From Woeseia sp. (GTDB lineage Bacteria; Pseudomonadota; Gammaproteobacteria; Steroidobacterales; Woeseiaceae): 7,942 nucleotides of DNA. The translations under genes and the position numbers were made by a program. Positions within the stretch are counted from its first letter, which is position 1. Every line of letters starts with the position of its first letter. Of this stretch, positions 1 to 5,955 are shown one piece after another. The notes beneath the pieces were generated by a model. It saw nothing but the letters and a program-made list of their open reading frames with translations. It had not been told where the DNA came from and made no database searches. The stretch lies in the NCBI GenBank assembly GCA_018701055.1, contig JABIUH010000190.1, positions 1 to 7,942 on the forward strand. Reading direction: 5' to 3'.

Positions 1-1010
1 CGTGATTCGAAGCGTCGTCGCCAACCTGAGCTTTCCACGCGCTCAAGTGCCGCATCAGCACCTGAAAGGAGGCGCTTTTGTAACGGCACCTTAATCTTGT
101 AGGCCAGTCGAAATAAATCGTGATCTTGCGCCAGTTCGGCGAGCAATTCGTCACTGGTTTTAATCTCATCAGCTAAGCCCATTTCGAGCGCGCGAGATCC
201 GTACCAGTGCTCCCCGGTCGCAATTGCTTCAATATCGAGATCAGGCCGATATCGCGTTACTGCATCCTTGAATAGCGTGTGCACGTCTTCCAACTCTTCC
301 TTCAGCTTCGCACGATCCTCATCCGTATTTTTGCCGAACATCGTGACGTTGCGTTTATGTTTGCCCGCTGTTACCTGTTCGAACTCAATGCCGCGCTCAT
401 TCATCAATCGATTGAAGTTCGGGATCTGTGCGACCACACCGATAGATCCCAAGATCGCAAACGGTGCAGCTAGAATCTTGTTAGCAACGCATGCCATCAG
501 ATAGCCGCCGCTTGCGGCGACCTTGTCAACGACGACAGTGAGTGGAATTTCGCGATCACGAATACGCACCAATTGTGAAGCGGCTAGTCCATGCTCATGA
601 ACAACTCCACCGTAATTCTCTAAACAAATGATGACTTGATCGTCAGAAGTCGCGACTTCGAGCAATGCACTAACCTCTTCTCGCAGGGACGGCACTGCAC
701 TCGCTTTCAGGTCACCTTTGAATTCAATCACAAATGCGCGTGGCGGGCTTTCTTCTGCTTTCGCATCCGCTTTGTCGCGCGCCTTCTCGGCCTTCATTTC
801 TTTTTTCCAATCGGCTTTTTTCATGACGGCCTGTTTCAGCGCGCTAGCCAACGATTGATACTTGCGATTGAGATCCTCGATCTCGAGCCCTTCCTGGTCG
901 GCAGCTTTTCTGCCTGCCGAGGCAATCGCGCCAATGACGACGACGATAGCCACTACAAAGGTTGCCGTTTTTAAGAGGAACAGGCCGTAATCCGCGATAA
1001 ATGCAGTCAT
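1..1010 (-). CDS. sohB: SohB-type inner-membrane serine protease (peptidase family S49), 3' end cut by window edge
   Basis: The ATG at 1010 is fixed by an in-frame stop just upstream (1022-1020), and 336 codons are visible before the window ends. Residues 9-31 form one hydrophobic membrane segment. A charged Lys/Glu/Ala-rich linker follows (about 35-90), then the S49 domain. Ser167 in the ASGGY motif is the expected nucleophile. Lys219 in GKHKR is the expected general base, and the Ser-Lys distance of 52 residues equals that of E. coli SohB as I recall it (Ser178/Lys230). The downstream GEHWYG segment (266-271) also matches SohB. E. coli SohB is about 349 residues, so only about 5-15 residues should be missing. 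Known role: a membrane-bound protease of the SppA clan, recovered in E. coli as a multicopy suppressor of htrA (degP) loss. lipA lies 38 bases upstream on the same strand, so co-transcription is likely. The ribosome site is poor (only an A-rich AAAGAAAA stretch). Confidence 0.95.
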   Translation of the reverse strand, partial: MTAFIADYGLFLLKTATFVVAIVVVIGAIASAGRKAADQEGLEIEDLNRKYQSLASALKQAVMKKADWKKEMKAEKARDKADAKAEESPPRAFVIEFKGDLKASAVPSLREEVSALLEVATSDDQVIICLENYGGVVHEHGLAASQLVRIRDREIPLTVVVDKVAASGGYLMACVANKILAAPFAILGSIGVVAQIPNFNRLMNERGIEFEQVTAGKHKRNVTMFGKNTDEDRAKLKEELEDVHTLFKDAVTRYRPDLDIEAIATGEHWYGSRALEMGLADEIKTSDELLAELAQDHDLFRLAYKIKVPLQKRLLSGADAALERVESSGWRRRFES

Positions 1011-1048
1011 GAGTTTTCTTTAGTTGGGTGAGGTAGTGAAAATGGCAA

Positions 1049-2056
1049 TCAAACAGCTATGCCAACGTTGTTTTTTTGTAAAACTTGATCAGCCCGATAA
1101 CTTGACCGAACCAGCGGTCCAGAGACCACTTCTAGAAATCCTTTTTCGAGGCCCTCGACGCGATAGGCGTCAAATTCATCCGGCGTCACATAGCGCTCAA
1201 CGGGCAAGTGATTGGGCGTCGGTCGAAGATATTGGCCAAGGGTAACGATGTCGACGCCGACCTCTCGCAGATCTTGCAGAGTTTGCATGATCTCGCGGTC
1301 TTGTTCGCCCAGGCCCAGCATCAAACTTGTCTTCGTCAATATATCCGGTCGATATTGCTTCGCATGCGCTAATACCGCGAGCGTTTGTTCGTAACTGGCT
1401 CGTGGGTCACGCACCGGGTGGGTAAGTCTCTTGACGGTTTCAACATTTTGCGCGAACACCTCAAGACCTGAATCGACAACTTTCTCTACGTTGGACATGA
1501 CGCCGTTGAAATCTGGCGTCAACGCTTCGACCGCCGTGTCCGGATTCATCTTTTTGATCTCGCGCACGCATGCCGCGTAGTGCGCTGCTCCGCCGTCAGG
1601 TAAATCATCCCGATCAACCGATGTAATGACAATGTAGCGAAGATCCATGAGTTTGACCGCACGTGCCGTATTTAATGGCTCTTCCTCGTCCAGCCAACCA
1701 TGTGGGTTTCCGGTATCCACTGCACAGAATCGGCAAGCTCGTGTGCATACCGAGCCCATCACCATGATGGTCGCAGTGCCGTTGTTCCAGCACTCACCAA
1801 TATTTGGACACATGGACTCTTCACAAACTGTGCTGAGCCGATGCTCCTTAACCGTCTTTCTCACACCAGAGAAATTGGCGCCGCTCGGCATTTTGGCGCG
1901 TAGCCATTTCGGTTTGTTGCCGCGGGGCATTTCGGGAGTGTCACGGCGCGCTTTCACGCCATTTTTAATGGCCGAAAACCCGACGTCGGTTTGATACTTC
2001 CGACCGCTCTCAACGATTGGTATACCGCGAAATGTAGATTTGGTTTTGTCGTTCAT
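1049..2056 (-). CDS. lipA: Lipoyl synthase (radical SAM)
   Basis: LipA inserts two sulfur atoms at C6 and C8 of protein-bound octanoyl chains to make the lipoyl cofactor of 2-oxoacid dehydrogenases and the glycine cleavage system. Numbered from the ATG at 2056 (335 residues), the auxiliary-cluster cysteines are C78, C83 and C89 (CX4CX5C). The radical-SAM CX3CX2C cysteines are C104, C108 and C111, and the C-terminal RSSY motif that serves the auxiliary cluster is at 317-320. All key residues are present, and length is close to E. coli LipA (321). The frame stays open to an ATG at 2128, which would add 24 residues encoded by the palindromic repeat. I prefer 2056 because the extension is repeat sequence and the shorter protein fits the family; no strong Shine-Dalgarno supports either start. 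lipB, a frequent neighbour, is not adjacent. sohB follows after 38 bases. The terminator at 2184-2209 separates lipA from the gene upstream, so its promoter should lie in 2057-2183; I see no convincing -35/-10 pair there. Confidence 0.97.
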   Translation of the reverse strand: MNDKTKSTFRGIPIVESGRKYQTDVGFSAIKNGVKARRDTPEMPRGNKPKWLRAKMPSGANFSGVRKTVKEHRLSTVCEESMCPNIGECWNNGTATIMVMGSVCTRACRFCAVDTGNPHGWLDEEEPLNTARAVKLMDLRYIVITSVDRDDLPDGGAAHYAACVREIKKMNPDTAVEALTPDFNGVMSNVEKVVDSGLEVFAQNVETVKRLTHPVRDPRASYEQTLAVLAHAKQYRPDILTKTSLMLGLGEQDREIMQTLQDLREVGVDIVTLGQYLRPTPNHLPVERYVTPDEFDAYRVEGLEKGFLEVVSGPLVRSSYRADQVLQKNNVGIAV

Positions 2057-2102
2057 ACTGGCAGTGCTGTTCGTTATTGTCAGCGAAGCATTTTCGCACA
2101 TT

Positions 2103-2169
2103 AACTGGGTCAGAGCCCTTTTCATCATTAAAACGGGCTCTGACCCAGTTATTGGGCTCTGACCCAGTT
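2103..2169. repeat. REP-like palindromic element: three copies of a 16-base unit, two forming a perfect inverted repeat
   Basis: AACTGGGTCAGAGCCC occurs at 2103-2118, and its exact reverse complement occurs at 2135-2150 and again at 2154-2169. The first two copies form a perfect 16-bp stem. It can extend by four T:A pairs (2119-2122 with 2130-2133) past one bulged C (2134), leaving a 7-base loop. The third copy lies 3 bases further on, in the same orientation as the second. No T-run follows on either strand, so this is not a standard terminator. It lies between the terminator at 2184-2209 and the lipA start. Short intergenic palindromes in clusters resemble REP elements moved by IS200-like/RAYT transposases (inference; no transposase is present here). 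A related, imperfect copy is at 4234-4256. Confidence 0.9.
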
Positions 2170-2183
2170 ATAGGTGAGTGGGC

Positions 2184-2209
2184 AAAAAAATCCCCGGACT
2201 AGCCGGGGA
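2184..2209 (-). terminator. Rho-independent terminator of the small gene at 2254-2451
   Basis: Read on the minus strand, the stem TCCCCGG (arms 2203-2209 and 2191-2197) closes a 5-base loop and is followed directly by seven Ts (2190-2184). It starts 45 bases after the stop codon of the small minus-strand gene. On the plus strand the hairpin is followed by AAAATC, not Ts, so it acts leftwards only. It should insulate lipA from transcription coming from the right. Confidence 0.9.
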
Positions 2210-2253
2210 AAATCAGGGGAAAATAAAATTCAAACGCCAGAAGTGCTGTAAAT

Positions 2254-2451
2254 CTAGTGCAACCTGGACCAGCTCATGAGTTGGACTGCGCTCTGTTTCA
2301 GGTCAAAATTCTTTGCCAATACAGCTTCGATATCCGTGATGTCGGAATCGTTGTCCATCGGAGAACTGAGCTCGACAACACCGCTAAACTCGTTACCACC
2401 GCGGTAATGCGTGTCAGTCAACTTGAACTGTGTGTAGTACTTGGCAGACAT
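2254..2451 (-). CDS. Small acidic protein of unknown function, 65 residues
   Basis: I do not recognise this protein. It starts at an ATG and has a mixed, protein-like composition. A polar N-terminal half contains KYYTQFKLTDTHYRGG (positions 4-19). An acidic stretch follows (DNDSDITDIE, 33-42), and the C-terminus is hydrophobic and aromatic (VQLMSWSRLH, 56-65). There is no signal peptide, membrane segment, or cysteine or histidine cluster suggesting metal binding, so it is probably a small soluble cytosolic protein. The best support for a real gene is the strong intrinsic terminator 45 bases downstream on the same strand. Against it, there is no clear Shine-Dalgarno site upstream of the ATG and I cannot place a good promoter. 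It is divergent from the OmpA-domain gene at 2745. An overlapping plus-strand ORF (2257-2595) lacks comparable support. Confidence 0.62.
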   Translation of the reverse strand: MSAKYYTQFKLTDTHYRGGNEFSGVVELSSPMDNDSDITDIEAVLAKNFDLKQSAVQLMSWSRLH

Positions 2452-2744
2452 GCGGCAAGATTACGGACCCATCACACATTCGTCTGTGAGCCACGCCACA
2501 GTTTGGCTACCATCCCAATATGCTCACTCTTGGGACCTTTCCCAGCCAGCCATATAATTGTGGGGAAACTGGGAGATTCGACCCTTAAGGGATAATTAGG
2601 CGTAAAATGAACAGTTAATGAAACATCCTGTGGCGCAGAAAGAGAGCTATTGCACAGATTCGGGTCTACAGGATATGTAATATTGGCGTTACGCATTTAC
2701 AAAACCCATAACCTATTGATTTACTTAATAAGCGGTACTACAGA
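2452..2744. other. Divergent intergenic region (293 bases) between the small gene and the OmpA-domain gene
   Basis: No convincing gene is seen here. It holds the plus-strand promoter at 2530-2558 and a weaker alternative just before the OmpA-domain gene (TTTACA 2696-2701, 18 bases, TTTACT 2720-2725). It also holds two tiny leader ORFs, 2607-2618 (three codons) and 2618-2680 (20 codons), joined by a TAATG stop/start overlap. A minus-strand ORF at 2472-2696 has odd composition and is probably not a gene. No tRNA cloverleaf or riboswitch was recognised. Confidence 0.5.
2530..2558 (+). promoter_or_regulatory. Predicted sigma70 promoter of the OmpA-domain gene
   Basis: TTGGGA at 2530-2535 (4 of 6 with TTGACA), a 17-base spacer, then a perfect TATAAT at 2553-2558. 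Transcription would start near 2565 and leave a leader of about 180 bases before the ATG at 2745. The inverted repeat TTTCCC (2538-2543) / GGGAAA (2563-2568) brackets the -10 box and could be an operator, though it may be chance. Confidence 0.6.
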
Positions 2745-4211
2745 ATGGCTTTGAAGACCAATTTTGTCAGAATTCTTATGCTCGCAGTCCTTACCCTCGG
2801 CGCGAGCAATGCCATTGCTCAGGATGAGCTTCGTAAAACATTTTTCAAAAATGTCGATGTAGCACGAGCGACGGCCGAAGAAGCCAACGCAAAGTTGCTC
2901 GCGCCTCGCAGTTACAGCGATGGCGTGGAAGACTACGACGCAGCTGAGGTCGGGCTCGAACGTGGCCGCAATATCAAATACGTGCGTCGCAAGACGTCTG
3001 AAGCTGAAACATCCTTTAATACTGCTACCAAGGCCGCGCAACTGGCCAAAACGGCTTTGTCCCAGGTAATGAAAAGCCGCCAAGACGCCGCGAATGCGAA
3101 AGCACCGGATCTATCTCGGGAAGTTTGGGATAAGGCGCAACGTGAATTTGGTAACGCAATTCGCCACCTCGAACGCGGCGACCTCAAAAATGCCACGCGT
3201 AAGGACATTGAAGCGACTAGTCTTTATCGCGACGCAGAATTAATCGCGATCAAAGCTCAGTACTTAACTGAGACGCGGCAATTGTTGGCGGATGCCGATC
3301 GCGCCCGCGTTGGTCGATATGCACCGTTAACACTGGGATTCGCACAACGTTTGTTAGCGAATGCGGAGCGTGAACTCAGCGAGAATCGTTACGACACGGA
3401 TCTGCCGCGTAGCCTCGCGCGTCAGGCCAACTATCAAGCGAAGCACGCTATCTATCTTTCAGAGGTTGTTCGTACCGTACGTGATAAAGATCTGACGGTT
3501 GAAGAGTTGGTATTGCAATGGGAAGAACCACTGACTCAGATCGCAGGCGCAGCTGACCTTGTGCCCGCAATGTCAGCCGGATATGACGATATCCAAGCTG
3601 AATTGATTACTTACATAGAAAATTTGCGTAATCAGAAGCAGAGCCTTGAGCAAGATGTTGATGCCAACATTCTGCGATTAGCTGATATGGAAGAAGAAAT
3701 TCGTACGCTAGACGAACGTCTGGGTGGCGCCACCGAAGAGCGCACAGCACTTGTGCAGCGTCTGGAAGCTCAGGCGTTGGTCAAAGCCCAGTTTGAGCAA
3801 GTTGAGAGAATGTTTGGCCGCAATGAGGCCCGCGTTTTTCGCGAGGGCGACAATGTCATATTACGTTTGGTCGGCCTGTCATTCACCAGTGGCAATTCCG
3901 AAATCAAACAAGAGGATTTCGACTTGCTGGCAAAAGTTGAGAAAGCAATCGACGTTTTCCCGCGCAGCGAACTTATCATCGAAGGCCACACTGATTCCTT
4001 TGGCGGAGACACGTCGAATCAGCGCTTGTCGCAGGAACGAGCAGAGTCAGTTCAGCAGTACATGATCAATGCAATGCGCATTGCGAGCTATCGCTTGATC
4101 GCGACCGGATTTGGCGAAACGAATCCCGTTGCTAACAACGAAACGGAATCGGGACGATCAAGGAATCGACGCATAGATATCGTCATCAAACCCAAGCTGG
4201 ACCCTATCTAA
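2745..4211 (+). CDS. Secreted OmpA-family C-terminal domain protein with N-terminal helical repeats and a coiled coil
   Basis: The product has 488 residues. Residues 1-25 are a typical Sec signal peptide ending in NAIA before Gln26. There is no lipobox cysteine, so a soluble periplasmic protein is expected. Residues about 40-245 are Ala/Arg/Glu-rich helices that appear to form three related units of about 68 residues; they resemble DUF4398-type regions found with OmpA domains (inference). Residues about 283-355 look like a coiled coil. Residues about 365-484 are an OmpA-like peptidoglycan-binding domain with GHTD (414-417) and NQRLSQERAESV (425-436). Asp417 and Arg432 are 15 residues apart, as in the diaminopimelate-binding pair of A. 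baumannii OmpA. There is no N-terminal beta-barrel, so this is not a porin. It probably tethers to the cell wall; the partner of the N-terminal part is unknown. An in-frame stop at 2709-2711 makes 2745 the only good ATG. The Shine-Dalgarno site is weak. It is a lone plus-strand gene. Confidence 0.9.
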   Translation: MALKTNFVRILMLAVLTLGASNAIAQDELRKTFFKNVDVARATAEEANAKLLAPRSYSDGVEDYDAAEVGLERGRNIKYVRRKTSEAETSFNTATKAAQLAKTALSQVMKSRQDAANAKAPDLSREVWDKAQREFGNAIRHLERGDLKNATRKDIEATSLYRDAELIAIKAQYLTETRQLLADADRARVGRYAPLTLGFAQRLLANAERELSENRYDTDLPRSLARQANYQAKHAIYLSEVVRTVRDKDLTVEELVLQWEEPLTQIAGAADLVPAMSAGYDDIQAELITYIENLRNQKQSLEQDVDANILRLADMEEEIRTLDERLGGATEERTALVQRLEAQALVKAQFEQVERMFGRNEARVFREGDNVILRLVGLSFTSGNSEIKQEDFDLLAKVEKAIDVFPRSELIIEGHTDSFGGDTSNQRLSQERAESVQQYMINAMRIASYRLIATGFGETNPVANNETESGRSRNRRIDIVIKPKLDPI

Positions 4212-4233
4212 CGAAAACATCTCAGCTGCGCGA

Positions 4234-4256
4234 CTGGGGTCAGAGTCTAGACCCTG
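4234..4256. repeat. Degenerate palindromic element related to the 2103-2169 repeat, in a convergent gap
   Basis: The segment begins CTGGGGTCAGAG and runs into GTCTAGAC (4245-4252, a perfect 8-base palindrome), then CCTG. GGGTC (4237-4241) and GACCC (4250-4254) can pair as a 5-bp stem. It shares the 9-base core GGGTCAGAG with the repeat near lipA. It looks like a longer palindrome centred on TCTAGA that has lost part of its right arm. It lies 22 bases after the OmpA-domain gene stop and 11 bases before the hydrolase stop. It lacks a T-run, so a terminator role is uncertain. Confidence 0.6.
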
Positions 4257-4267
4257 GGCATCGCGAT

Positions 4268-5170
4268 TCACTCACCGGTACAGGAACGCCACCAGTCGCA
4301 AATCACTTGCGCGGTCACTTCGTTGATCAGGTAACCGTATTCCGCATGTACATTTAACGAACCGTGCATGTGGTAGTAATTGTACGATTCAAGATCGGTT
4401 ATATCCGCGAGCAAGCCCTGCTCTATCATTCCTGAAAAGTCGCTTTTAAGTTGCATGTCGATAGCCGTAAATTCACCGACTGCAGCAATGTTAGTCCACT
4501 GCCGAATATTGCCCGGATAGCGTTCAGCGCTCTCTGCATGCGCGCCCATCAGATGACGTTGAACAATGCCCTGACCAAGCGGACTTCCGCTTGTCAGAAA
4601 ATCGACCTTTATGTCGCTCTTCTGGACGCGCGATAGTTGCCACAATGATTCGTAAGCAATCACCGAACCCATACTATGCCCAAGGACCAACACCGGACGC
4701 TCGGCCGCATTCGCATCATCCAACACTTGTTTTACTTTTTGTCGAGCGTCTTCCGCAACACCCTTGTTATTGCGCAAATACTTATTAAAATCCCGCAGGT
4801 GAATTTCCAATTCCTCGGTCGCGAAATGTGGAATCAAAAATGGCAAGAAATCGGCCGTGCGAAAAAGCCACCGCGTCAGTCGCCTTTTCAATGACGTAAC
4901 GGTCGCCACATCCTTTTCGCTTGGTCCGTTTTTTCGCAATACGCGTTCGATGTCGTCGATATCGAGATTGATATCACGATGCTCACCGTAGAAGTCGTAG
5001 GTCCAGCTCACCAAGTGAAAAGCATCACCCACAGAAATCTCTGTTGCCACCCGCGCATCGATTTTCTCTATTCCTGCACGTAGACACCGCAACAACTGTT
5101 TGCGATGCGCTGCTTCCTCGGGCTTCGGTTTCAATCCCGGTATATAGACAATAAGCGGATCTGCTGTCAT
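4268..5170 (-). CDS. Uncharacterised alpha/beta hydrolase (GHSMG serine hydrolase)
   Basis: A 300-residue protein numbered from the ATG at 5170; a TTG one codon earlier is less likely. The GHSMG nucleophile elbow at 164-168 puts the catalytic Ser at 166, after the hydrophobic strand VLVL. The TSGSPLG stretch (193-199) is also typical of lipase/esterase-like folds. The N-terminal VYIPGLKPKPE segment (8-18) fits strand 1 and an oxyanion loop. His275 (VHAEYGYL) is the likely catalytic His, with His269 as alternative; the acid residue is not obvious. WTYDFYGEHRDI (56-67) and a charged helical insert (about 70-155) set it apart from well-known families. It has no signal peptide, so a cytosolic enzyme is expected, although hydrophobic residues near 108-115 could touch membrane. 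Substrate unknown. Its ATG overlaps the HAD stop by one base (TGATG), implying translational coupling. It converges with the OmpA-domain gene. Confidence 0.88.
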   Translation of the reverse strand: MTADPLIVYIPGLKPKPEEAAHRKQLLRCLRAGIEKIDARVATEISVGDAFHLVSWTYDFYGEHRDINLDIDDIERVLRKNGPSEKDVATVTSLKRRLTRWLFRTADFLPFLIPHFATEELEIHLRDFNKYLRNNKGVAEDARQKVKQVLDDANAAERPVLVLGHSMGSVIAYESLWQLSRVQKSDIKVDFLTSGSPLGQGIVQRHLMGAHAESAERYPGNIRQWTNIAAVGEFTAIDMQLKSDFSGMIEQGLLADITDLESYNYYHMHGSLNVHAEYGYLINEVTAQVICDWWRSCTGE

Positions 5171-5904
5171 CAAGATTCGCGCACGGCGTTTGCCAGTAAG
5201 TCTCGGATTTCTGAAATAGTTGTGGCCACCACGTCGGGTTCAGGCAGGTCCTCGGACCATTCAGCATCAGTGCGGTTGAGCCATGCTGTGCGTAGGCCGG
5301 CTCGCCTGCCTCCATCCACATCCGCTACCGGATGATCGCCGACGTGCAGTATTTCATGCGCTGGTACACCGCATTTTCTTACGGCAATATCAAAAATCTT
5401 CTTGGCGGGCTTTGCGACGCCTACTGCGCTAGCTGCAACCACGTCATGGAACAAATGCCGGATGCCGATCCTTTCGAGATTAGCGTTGCCATTGGTCACG
5501 GCAACAAGCGTGTATTTTTCGTATAGTTCCTCAAGCGCTGGCAAGACATCTGGATATAGCTCAACCTCGTTGCGCGCGGCATCGAAGATCGCAAATGCTG
5601 GTTCCACCAAGCTATTGCCGTAATCCGCCTCTTTTGCCAACATTTCGAGCGCTTTCTTGCGCAAGAAAGTCAAATCGTGACTTTTGTCCTTCCAATATTT
5701 TTCGATGACCACCTCACGTAATACGACGACATCTTCCGGAGAAAACACTTCCGGGATGCGCGGGTAGTTTTCCCCTAGCCATGTCCAAAGTTGCGACTCA
5801 GCGCGACGAATGACGGAATCAATTTCCCAGAGGGTATTGTCAAGATCTAGCGTAATGGCGCGTATTCGATGCAAAGCGGATTCCAGTTGAATATTCGGGA
5901 GCAT
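5170..5904 (-). CDS. HAD-superfamily phosphatase, YigB-like
   Basis: A 244-residue protein numbered from the ATG at 5904. Motif I is DLDNT with Asp20 (nucleophile) and Asp22 (acid/base). Motif II is AVTNGNA with Thr137. Motif III is Lys165 in AKPAKKIF. Motif IV is HVGDHPVADV with Asp190 and Asp195 for Mg2+. A helical C1 cap lies between motifs I and II. The TNGNA and EILHVGD stretches and the length match E. coli YigB (about 238 residues), which dephosphorylates FMN and the riboflavin precursor 5-amino-6-(5-phosphoribitylamino)uracil phosphate. The same role is plausible but unproven, as HAD specificity is hard to read from sequence. The frame is open to a TTG at 5943, but that start would leave only 12 bases to divergent gloA, so I prefer 5904. 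It is the first gene of a pair with the alpha/beta hydrolase. Confidence 0.9.
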   Translation of the reverse strand: MLPNIQLESALHRIRAITLDLDNTLWEIDSVIRRAESQLWTWLGENYPRIPEVFSPEDVVVLREVVIEKYWKDKSHDLTFLRKKALEMLAKEADYGNSLVEPAFAIFDAARNEVELYPDVLPALEELYEKYTLVAVTNGNANLERIGIRHLFHDVVAASAVGVAKPAKKIFDIAVRKCGVPAHEILHVGDHPVADVDGGRRAGLRTAWLNRTDAEWSEDLPEPDVVATTISEIRDLLANAVRES

Positions 5905-5955
5905 TGTCGTCTCATAGACTACTTGAGGAAAACTCTTATTCAAGAGATTTAATTG
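5905..5955. promoter_or_regulatory. Divergent promoter region between the HAD gene and gloA
   Basis: Only 51 bases separate the two starts, so the promoters must overlap each other or the coding regions; I cannot assign clear -35/-10 boxes. The gloA ribosome site is probably AAGAGA (5942-5947), 8 bases before the ATG. It forms one arm of a short hairpin, CTCTT (5933-5937) / AAGAG (5942-5946). A second inverted repeat is CTTGA (5922-5926) / TCAAG (5940-5944). These could be chance. Confidence 0.4.

Noticed and set aside
636..974. Plus-strand ORF of 112 codons
   Set aside because: It lies antisense within sohB, whose catalytic motifs are clear on the minus strand. Its composition (runs of Phe, Arg and Cys) is that of a shadow frame.
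1647..1994. Plus-strand ORF of 115 codons
   Set aside because: Antisense to the cysteine-motif region of lipA, with no recognisable features.
2167..2172. TATAAC as a minus-strand -10 box for lipA
   Set aside because: It matches 5 of 6 positions, but no -35 hexamer lies at a proper distance; the upstream sequence is the terminator stem and T-run.
2257..2595. Plus-strand ORF of 112 codons antisense to the small gene
   Set aside because: It overlaps the predicted promoter and has unusual Cys/His-rich composition. The terminator and more protein-like sequence favour the minus-strand ORF.
2472..2696. Minus-strand ORF of 74 codons upstream of the small gene
   Set aside because: It spans the predicted plus-strand promoter and leader, and has odd composition with no domain, no clear ribosome site and no terminator of its own.
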